From the NCBI RefSeq assembly GCF_921293095.1, contig NC_060251.1:65179585-65243584 (forward strand): DNA of 64,000 nt. Reading direction: 5' to 3'. The DNA comes from Ischnura elegans (lineage: Eukaryota > Arthropoda > Insecta > Odonata > Coenagrionidae). Below are positions 59,801-64,000 of this stretch, one piece after another. How positions within the stretch are numbered: the stretch's first letter is position 1; the number at the start of each line of letters is the position of its first letter. The notes under the pieces are model-generated. The model was not told the origin of the DNA. It worked only from the letters and a program-made list of their open reading frames with translations, and ran no database searches. A program made the position numbers and the translations under genes.

Positions 59801-62021
59801 AGCGTAATTATTTTATGCATATCCTTACAAGGGTAATTTTAATAAAGCCAATAGGCTTCACTTCAGCTTACCACTGGTGTCAATAAAAGCACAAGAGGGC
59901 CACAGAGAAAAATAATCCAAATCCAAACATTCCAAACGTCATTGAAGTGCACTCTAGGAATAAACCTGCTCATGATTATATTTTTCAAGGGGATAAAAGT
60001 AACAAGGAAAGAGAAACACTACAATCACTGACTCACACGAGAAGAAATCAAGATGGAAAAGCCTTGTAAAAATATGAATCAAGAAGTGAGGTAGAGAAAA
60101 TAGAGTACATACATAGAAGTGGCTGAAACAACACCTTTGACCTGAAGATGACAATAGGAACACTGGAGGCAGTAAAGCCATTGTTAAAGTCAATATATTG
60201 AGGAGAGCAATCAGAATGTGGAGAGAAATCCCCTCCTGTGTGTTGATTTTCATCACTTCTGCTAAAAATTACCCTATAGTGAACACTGCTCAGTCTTCAA
60301 TACCTTTCCATCAGGCCTATCCCAACCCAATCACGTCTACAGGGTCTGTCCAAGAAGTAAGTTGAATAAGCTCAGGAGAAAATATTTATTGATGATATTG
60401 ATAAAAGAGACTAAAATTCTTCAAAATAGGCCCCTTCCGAGTCGGAACACCAGCGCCAGTATTTTTCCCAGTCGTGGAACACACCCTGGAAGGTGTCGAC
60501 TTTCACACACCTCGCCCTCGCATCCTTGACGGCTTCTAAAGACCCAAAATGGTGGCCTTTGAGTACTCTCTTGATCTTTGGAAACAATAACAAGTCTGGA
60601 GGTGCCAATTCGGGACTTTACGGGTGGCTGGGGTGTTGTTTCCACACCACGTTTCACTAGAAACTCCATAACAGTGGAGGCCATATGCGATGGCATGTAG
60701 ACGTGGTGAAGATGCCAAGTGTCAACGATCTCCTTCCTGACACGCTTCACTCTGATTTGGCGTAATTTAAGGACTCTTAAGTAAAACTGACTGTTCACAG
60801 TTTGACCTTGTGGAACAAACTGTAAGTGGACAATGCCTCTTTGGTTGAAAAAAATTATGGGCATGGCTTTAACAGCATGGAATTATTTAACTTACTACTT
60901 GGACAGACCATGCACTTTCCCTTACTCTATTTCCAGGTCCAGATTTCCGCAACCTAACTATTGTTCTAACATTCCATTTCCCTGCCTTCTTCCTCTTCTG
61001 CAACTTGAGCTCCAAGCCAATCATGAATGAATGCTGCACCGTTCCCTCAAGGATTCTTCTGTTTGATAACCACTACTGAGACTCTTCCTCCACTGCTAAG
61101 TACGAAAGCTATCATGAAGAGCCAAGTCCCTACTCTTAAGCCCCATCTATCAAATGTGATCCAATTGATGATGATGAAAAAAAATGGCAATTTTGTAATG
61201 AAACTAATTTAGTCGCAAGTACTAAGAGATGTAATGATTAATGAACGCAAATGATAATTAGTACCTGAGGAACTATTCATGTAAACATTTGCACAATCAC
61301 TCATCATGGGAAGGCGGAGAACATATGCAAATGTAAAATTTATTCACAACAAACCCGTTCGTTTCTCCAGAATCCACAAATAATTGAACACGAAATGATC
61401 CAGCCTCGTAAATCACTGTTTCTTCACGAAGCTCTCTTTCAGGTTGCGTTCTTTTCCTCTGTGCGGGACGGATCACTTTCCTGGAGGTTGGTATAATTGC
61501 TTGGATCGCCTCGAGTCCACTATTTACCGACGTAGTAACTGAAATATGATAAACGAAACGTGAGATACATGCGTAAAAAATAATAACTATACGTAAAATT
61601 CAAATAATAGAGTAATAATACCACTAATTTGAGACTGATTATGTTCAGCAAGTTTCTTATCTAGCATGGAACAAAGCTTAACGCCAAAATGTTGCAATAT
61701 TGCACATTCCCTGCCAGATTTCAGCACCAGTGGATATTTATTCAGCGATGCCAAAGCCTGAAGAGAAATATTGTACATATGAGCAATACTATAAAGCGCA
61801 GGCTTGAAAGCGGCCAAATTACGACAAAATTGATCAAGAAATATGGAGGACATTTTAAACTACAGGCAGCAAATGAAAAATCAAACCTTAGAATACACAT
61901 ATTTCATGTCAGACCCTTTTTCTTTAGCTTCGTTTTTCCATTCAGTCAGCCACTTCCGAAAAAGGGGATTGGGGCACACTTTAGGCTTCACGGAAACTCT
62001 TTTGCACGAGCTTGAATCCAT
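41578..62021 (-). CDS. MUS81: Crossover junction endonuclease MUS81, 7 exons
   Basis: Coding exons on the minus strand: 62021-61887, 61757-61622, 61538-61355, 59459-59195, 44971-44732, 44648-44535 and 41823-41578. All phases fit; 1320 bp, 439 residues plus stop. MUS81 with its EME partner cuts branched DNA (stalled forks, nicked Holliday junctions) in the nucleus. Order of parts: CPNPLFRKWLTEWKNEA and SLNKYPLVLKSGRECAILQHFG (N-terminal helix-hairpin-helix), a short linker, then the XPF-type nuclease with D146 (LFVDSGE), G187-D188 and E220-R-K-R-V-D-D226, matching the GDx(n)ERKx(3)D motif. The C-terminal (HhH)2 domain (FVRQLLQIRGLSVEKAQAIV) ends the protein. All introns are GT-AG. The winged-helix domain of vertebrate MUS81 (about 100 residues between the N-terminal HhH and the nuclease) is missing in this model; only about 50 residues separate them. 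Intron 4 is 14.2 kb and holds most of the transposons. Start ATG has A at -3. Confidence 0.94.
42956..43129. mobile_element. pogo-like MITE
   Basis: Inverted ends CAGTGAAACCTCGATTTTAC and CAGTGAAACCTCTATTTTAC, flanked by TA (42954-42955, 43130-43131). 174 bp, with internal repeats of the CCTCRATTTTGCA/TTTTACA word. In MUS81 intron 6. Confidence 0.85.
43734..43994. mobile_element. hAT MITE
   Basis: Left CAGGGACGCCGACT, right (reverse complement) CAGTGGCGCCGACT; flanks ttgtactg and ttgtacta (7 of 8). Both inner ends are C/G-rich (GGGGGGGCCC and GGGGGGCTCGGGCC). Confidence 0.75.
44030..44255 (-). repeat. tRNA-derived SINE (same family as 20026)
   Basis: Minus strand: GGGAGCATGCTAGCCTAGTG (A box TAGCCTAGTGGGTAGAGC), B box GGTTCAAATC, body with CTTCAGCCACC, tail ACCTTTTGGTTGAATCACTG then TG repeats. 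Head and tail match the SINE at 20026-20258. Confidence 0.75.
44535..44648 (-). CDS. MUS81: MUS81 exon 6
   Basis: Thirty-eight codons, GKKLMLCKKEDLPQFSV to LSEFNKSSIKCK; too short for its own ORF call. The F(N/S)---(I/S)KC/NK element leads into the C-terminal HhH. Acceptor TTCTAG, donor GCAAG|GTATTT. Confidence 0.9.
44732..44971 (-). CDS. MUS81: MUS81 exon 5
   Basis: Eighty codons: FRLKKSGMWQKIYLIEG, LHLPISTLQQASANTEVVDR, FIVKDTKGLKETAQYLAMMT. Matches the rest of the nuclease domain. Confidence 0.94.
45204..45844. mobile_element. Non-autonomous hAT element
   Basis: Ends CAGTGGCGGCTTGCCC and (reverse complement) CAGTGGCGGCTCGTGAG with a perfect 8-bp duplication tgtatcag. 641 bp, no transposase. 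MUS81 intron 4. Confidence 0.92.
45910..46110. repeat. Large imperfect inverted repeat, Penelope-terminus-like
   Basis: GAAGGAATTCCTCATGGGTT...GACATTTCAATGCTCAAC is mirrored by GTTGAGCATTGAAACATTGG...AAGAATTCCTTC. The centre holds CTGATGA, a GCTCA/TGAGC stem and GAAAC in hammerhead-like order. It resembles the palindrome at 16460 in layout. Confidence 0.55.
46720..47628. mobile_element. Harbinger-type element with ATTGGCCAAT arrays
   Basis: Inverted ends GCCCGTATGACACTT on both sides (one terminal base differs), TAA duplication (46717-46719, 47629-47631). Inside each end are runs of CCAAT/ATTGG words forming ATTGGCCAAT palindromes. 909 bp, no ORF recognised. Confidence 0.85.
47773..49328. 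mobile_element. CCCAG-type TIR element with TGTGGCCACA arrays
   Basis: The ends, CCCAGTCAACACA at both sides, continue identical for about 29 bp (into ACAATTATGGCCACAG). TA flanks both sides. Dozens of GGCCACA/TGTGGCC words fill about 200 bp inside each end. The middle contains a LINE 3' end. 1556 bp. Confidence 0.85.
48300..48753 (+). mobile_element. LINE 3' end with (TATTC)n tail
   Basis: GSKFWNSLPEDLRQRGSIHA then FKIKLYMDLLSGELK and stop is the standard C-terminus of arthropod LINE reverse transcriptases (W-SLP--IR---S---FK--L). A ~230-bp 3' UTR ends in ATTCTATTCTAT repeats. It lies inside the CCCAG-type element, either inserted there or captured by it. Confidence 0.75.
49329..50922. other. 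Interior of the nested hAT region, unassigned
   Basis: Holds CG-containing stretches (for example CCGCGCGGCTCACC near 49795) but no recognised ORF or paired termini. May be old element sequence. Confidence 0.35.
50923..51932 (+). mobile_element. Harbinger-like element with Myb/SANT-like ORF
   Basis: Perfect 18-bp inverted ends TGCCTTGTTTCCACTACG. Inside both ends are ACGCGGGTTAGC-type words. It contains a 48-codon Myb/SANT-like frame. TAA precedes the left end, but no clear duplication follows the right end. Confidence 0.7.
51203..51349 (+). pseudogene. Myb/SANT-like DNA-binding domain fragment
   Basis: MANPERKNFLDDETEILLSI followed by YEEENIQRRFRGTFKGHKQV and WADLAARV. The EE/DE--LL-LYEE--I---F-GT-K--K-VW--LA pattern is the Myb/SANT-like domain encoded by the second gene of PIF/Harbinger elements. 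The first conserved Trp is replaced by Phe. It stops after the domain, so the rest of the protein is lost. Recalled pattern. Confidence 0.6.
52311..54158. mobile_element. Harbinger-type element with ACTTTA/TAAAGT arrays
   Basis: Inverted ends GGGTGCGATTCATAGACG on both sides with TAA duplication (52308-52310, 54159-54161). Inside both ends are CACTTTA...TAAAGTG and GCTAAAGT words. 1848 bp; the AT-rich interior shows no recognised transposase. It sits only 68 bp from the edge of the nested hAT. Confidence 0.88.
54836..54970 (+). pseudogene. First-exon remnant of a SWIM/YqaJ-type protein
   Basis: MKAYGYSYADPSKLPVTDSI, MITGYFSETVDFVGSESR, then REMER and a stop. The AYGY-FADP-KLP--D--M----F block followed by DF-S-E-R opens a large family of uncharacterised arthropod proteins that carry a SWIM zinc finger and a YqaJ-like nuclease domain. 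In those, splicing occurs about here, and GAAAG|GTAGCT is a fair donor. No later exon is recognisable downstream, so this is probably a relic. Family recalled, not searched. Confidence 0.5.
56702..56860 (-). pseudogene. THAP-domain-like N-terminus
   Basis: MAEIRKNYKWCIVPLCNNTL then EKIFVCIPTEEIRRKASMHA and VCRDKRYGKIRV, stop. The C-x4-C, the KIFV--P pattern and RRK--A-CRD resemble the first half of THAP zinc-binding DNA domains; the second Cys/His pair would be in a later exon and is not found. It starts 47 bp from the CCCAG-type insertion. Likely transposon-derived. Confidence 0.5.
56907..57193. mobile_element. CCCAG-type TIR element with TTGTATTACAA arrays
   Basis: Ends CCCAGACAGCACA and (reverse complement) CCCAGATAGCACA, flanked by TG on both sides (56905-56906, 57194-57195). 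The whole interior is TGTAATACA/TTGTATTACAA words. 287 bp, non-coding. Confidence 0.85.
57233..59194. other. Left-over of MUS81 intron 4, unassigned
   Basis: No recognised protein or paired termini. Several 60-110 residue frames overlap on both strands and are not supported. Confidence 0.4.
59195..59459 (-). CDS. MUS81: MUS81 exon 4 (nuclease core)
   Basis: FKLRGGPLKGSHKDVLLNQL, FEVRKLSVGDFAW, then YIVERKRVDDLGSSIRDGRF and HEQK. Carries the catalytic GD...ERKx3D. Donor AAAAG|GTATGT; the following intron is 14.2 kb. Confidence 0.95.
60340..60866 (-). mobile_element. mariner element, C-terminal half and 3' end
   Basis: On the minus strand IIFFNQRGIVHLQFVPQGQT, VNSQFYLRVL, ASTVMEFLVKRGVETTPQPP and, in a second frame, APPDLLLFPKIKRVLKGHHF are mariner transposase blocks around the last catalytic aspartate. 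The stop near 60411 is followed by a terminus CAGGGTCTGTCCAAGAAGTA next to TA. The usual HHDNAPSH reads HHVYMPSH, so the second catalytic Asp is lost, and the frame shifts after PQPP. The 5' half is absent. Lies in MUS81 intron 3. Confidence 0.85.
61355..61538 (-). CDS. MUS81: MUS81 exon 3 (linker, first nuclease strand)
   Basis: Runs from VTTSVNSGLEAIQ through a basic stretch (RKVIRPAQRKRTQPEREL) to GSFRVQLFVDSGETN. The VD-GET strand holds the first metal-binding Asp. The basic linker takes the place where vertebrate MUS81 has its winged helix. Confidence 0.88.
61622..61757 (-). CDS. MUS81: MUS81 exon 2 (N-terminal HhH)
   Basis: ALASLNKYPLVLKSGREC then AILQHFGVKLCSMLDKKLAE; the KYPL-L-SG-E--ILQHFG signature is diagnostic. 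The donor could be AGTG|GTATTA or, 3 bp earlier, A|GTGGTA; both keep frame. Confidence 0.93.
61887..62021 (-). CDS. MUS81: MUS81 exon 1
   Basis: Exactly 45 codons, MDSSSCKRVSVKPKVCPNPL to KYVYSK, phase 0, donor TAAG|GTTTGA. CPNPLF-KWLTEW is the conserved MUS81 start. Confidence 0.93.
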
Positions 62022-62490
62022 TATTATAAAAGTTTTTATTAACGAAAACGATTATCAAAAACACTCATATCTCCAAAAAAAATAAGAAATCACTGAATCT
62101 CCCTTCCACCTCAATATACATTGTCTTTGTTGTGTGATTTCCACCCTAAGAATGATTTTCATTCGTGCTGACTCCAGATTTTAGTTCTAACAATTCGAAA
62201 ATGCTAAATAACTTAAAAAAGATTTCCACATACAAATGAAAACAAACATTTCAAATATAACGACTTTCATATGTTGTTTGATAGTGCGTCCTTTTTCCAC
62301 TGGCGCTGTACATCAAGCGTTGAAGCAGCCAATCACAGGAAAGCTTCGTAGTAGCTGATGTTTGTTGTATTTGGAATTTTTGTAAACACAGGCGGTGTTT
62401 TTTAAACATCAGCTCTAATATTGTCTTAGGCGGCATAATTAAAATATATCTCAAAGTTTCGACATTTATGTAAGGCTGTGTTCGCAAGAA
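62022..62490. promoter_or_regulatory. Head-to-head intergenic region of MUS81 and the ZAD gene
   Basis: Only 469 bp separate the two start codons, so it must hold both 5' UTRs and core promoters. It includes AT-rich stretches and a CAGCGCC/GGCGCTG-rich patch near 62300. No TATA assignment is convincing. Confidence 0.6.
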
Positions 62491-62649
62491 ATGGATGACA
62501 CAATGTCTGGTGAAACAGTAAACATTCAAGAAATATGCAGGCTGTGTTTGTCTGTTGACGCTTTTCGGCTTCCGATATTCCATGATAGTCTTGATAAACA
62601 AGTTTCAATCACGCTCAAAGACCGGATTTTTGCCTGTTTAAACATTAAG
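62491..62649 (+). CDS. ZAD-type C2H2 zinc-finger protein, exon 1
   Basis: Fifty-three codons, MDDTMSGETVNIQEICRLCL to IFACLNIK, donor ATTAAG|GTAAGG, phase 0. ICRLCL is the first zinc-binding pair of the ZAD dimerisation domain; ITLKDRIFACLNIK is its first helix. The second Cys pair and the C2H2 fingers must lie in later exons beyond the window. Such proteins are sequence-specific chromatin or transcription factors in arthropods. A second ATG four codons downstream (62503) is also possible. Confidence 0.88.
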
Positions 62650-63339
62650 GTAAGGATTATCAAAAATATAGCTTATAATGTCACCTAGTTTATTCACACT
62701 TATGAAAGCGTAGCTTAATATCCATGAATGGAAGCGTACCTAAATGTCCGTTACTTAAGTTGTGAGGGAAATTGCATTGGACCTCAGCGGCGTGCTTTTA
62801 GGGCTGAAATATAAAGTCTCAGTTGCCCCGTTTTTATTCTCGGAAAGATTGGGCCAAAGAAGTATAAAATTCTATAAAATGTACCGCAGTACTAGGAAAC
62901 ATAATACGTATATGTAGCCTACTAAGTTTTGCTCTCAACTTTCGTGGCTATATGTTATTTTTATCCTCATTCTGTATTTATTTTTAAACGCAGTTTCCCT
63001 TAAAGTTCTGCGTACTATTCTGTTGCTGAATTTAACGCGTTTAAATCGTAGTTGCAGGCTTGATTGTTCGGGCCAGCACATTTTGTTGGTAAATGTTGCA
63101 ACGTTTTGTTTAAAAGGGTTTTGGATGTCATGATATGTGATAGTATTATCTACTTTGGATACTAGAGTTGAAATTTTTGTAAATGTGTTCGTAGAGACTT
63201 TACTTTTATTTTTAAGGTTATGTCATGCATTTATAATACTGGTATGCGTGGGACATTTTGCGAATCGTCATAGCCCAATGCCCCGCATGAATTGAACTTT
63301 CCAGTAAGCATTATTCAATTTAAGATGTATTCTCTTTCA

Positions 63340-63640
63340 TCCTGTCCTTGAACCCTGTTTTTTTGCTCCCATTCTTGATTGTCTAACACCGTTCCCTCCA
63401 ACGGGGTTTTCAGCATTCCATCCCCATAATAAAGAAAACTGCTTCAACTAAATTTTCTGTCTTCTCCATGTCTCTTTGAAAACTTTATCCACACTCGATA
63501 TTTAGAACTTTCTCCATCCTTTTCCTCTATGGTCATCTTGCATTCTCGATTCTCCTCCATACCCACATCTTGAATGTTCTATATCTTTCCTTATCTTCCT
63601 ACCTTAGCATCCATCTTTTTTCACTTTATAGTATCATTTT
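63340..63640 (-). mobile_element. Decayed LINE ORF fragment
   Basis: On the minus strand, in shifting frames: FKMWVWRRIENA, EEKRMEKVLNIE, and GDGMLKTPLEGT, resembling the FEMW-WRRM---W---NEEVL...G--LK--LEG block of arthropod LINEs. Highly decayed. Intron 1 of the ZAD gene. Confidence 0.5.
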
Positions 63641-63944
63641 CTAAATAAAACTCTCATTAGACTTGTCTTTGCTCTGTTATATTAACATGGTCTCATCAGC
63701 TCTCTCCAATTATTAAAGGCTTTGAAAATGCAATTCTGTCTTCTGCATATCTATTTGACTTCCTGAGAGTCTAACCAGTGCACCTGTTTTCCTTTAGTGT
63801 GCTACACAAACTGTTAAATTATTCCACCCACCTTTGACCATCTAATTTTTTTGCCAAGCTTTATATTCGTCGCTCATGATGCTTTAAAAACCACATGAAT
63901 TTTGTCTTCTTTTGAATACCTTTCATGCCATTGTTATTCAAGAA

Positions 63945-64000
63945 TGGCCATGGTAAAAATTCCCCTGGGCTGGGAATCGAACCTCAGACCTTAGGCTTTC
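63945..64000 (-). repeat. SINE head at window edge
   Basis: Minus strand: AAGGTCTGAGGTTCGATTCC contains a clean B box (GGTTCGATTCC). The A box would be beyond the window end. Confidence 0.5.

Overview
The window is AT-rich arthropod nuclear DNA, most likely from an insect. Genes are spliced with long, repeat-filled introns, one gene starts with a ZAD zinc-finger domain (an arthropod expansion), and the repeats (P, piggyBac, hAT, Harbinger, mariner, I-like LINE, Penelope) are those of an insect genome. I cannot name the species.

Three host genes are visible. (1) 15114-31549, minus strand: an SLC17 anion transporter (sialin/phosphate-cotransporter type), ten exons whose phases all fit, 515 codons. 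(2) 41578-62021, minus strand: the structure-specific nuclease MUS81, seven exons, 439 codons, with a 14.2 kb intron packed with transposons. (3) From 62491, plus strand: the first exon of a ZAD C2H2 zinc-finger protein. Its start codon lies 470 bp from that of MUS81, head to head, so the two probably share a bidirectional promoter.

Layout: 1-9.2 kb is a transposon graveyard (P-type transposase end, I-like LINE split by a TIR element, piggyBac end, Penelope-like end). 10-15 kb is mostly unassigned sequence with a few MITEs. 15.1-31.5 kb is the transporter, with SINEs, hAT, piggyBac and other TIR elements in its introns. 31.7-39.7 kb is intergenic, with a hAT, a Harbinger-like MITE, a 4.4 kb element with ~635 bp inverted repeats, and a LINE end. 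41.6-62.0 kb is MUS81 with its repeat-rich introns. 62.0-64.0 kb is the shared promoter and ZAD gene start, then a decayed LINE and a SINE.

The most interesting signals are among the mobile elements. Three elements (2908-3922, 47773-49328, 56907-57193) share the terminus CCCAGNYARCACA and each duplicated a different 2-bp target. Many elements carry, inside their ends, arrays of one short word and its reverse complement, with a different word in each element. Two elements with unrelated ends (27650-29791 and 34621-39026) carry relics of the same unclassified protein family. A 2.6 kb unit (54651-57232) is bounded by an identical 22-bp inverted repeat containing TGACGTCA, with a SWIM/YqaJ-type first exon pointing in from one end and a THAP-like first exon from the other. 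Among host genes, the transporter seems to need a GC-AG intron next to its substrate-site glutamate, and the MUS81 model has no winged-helix domain.
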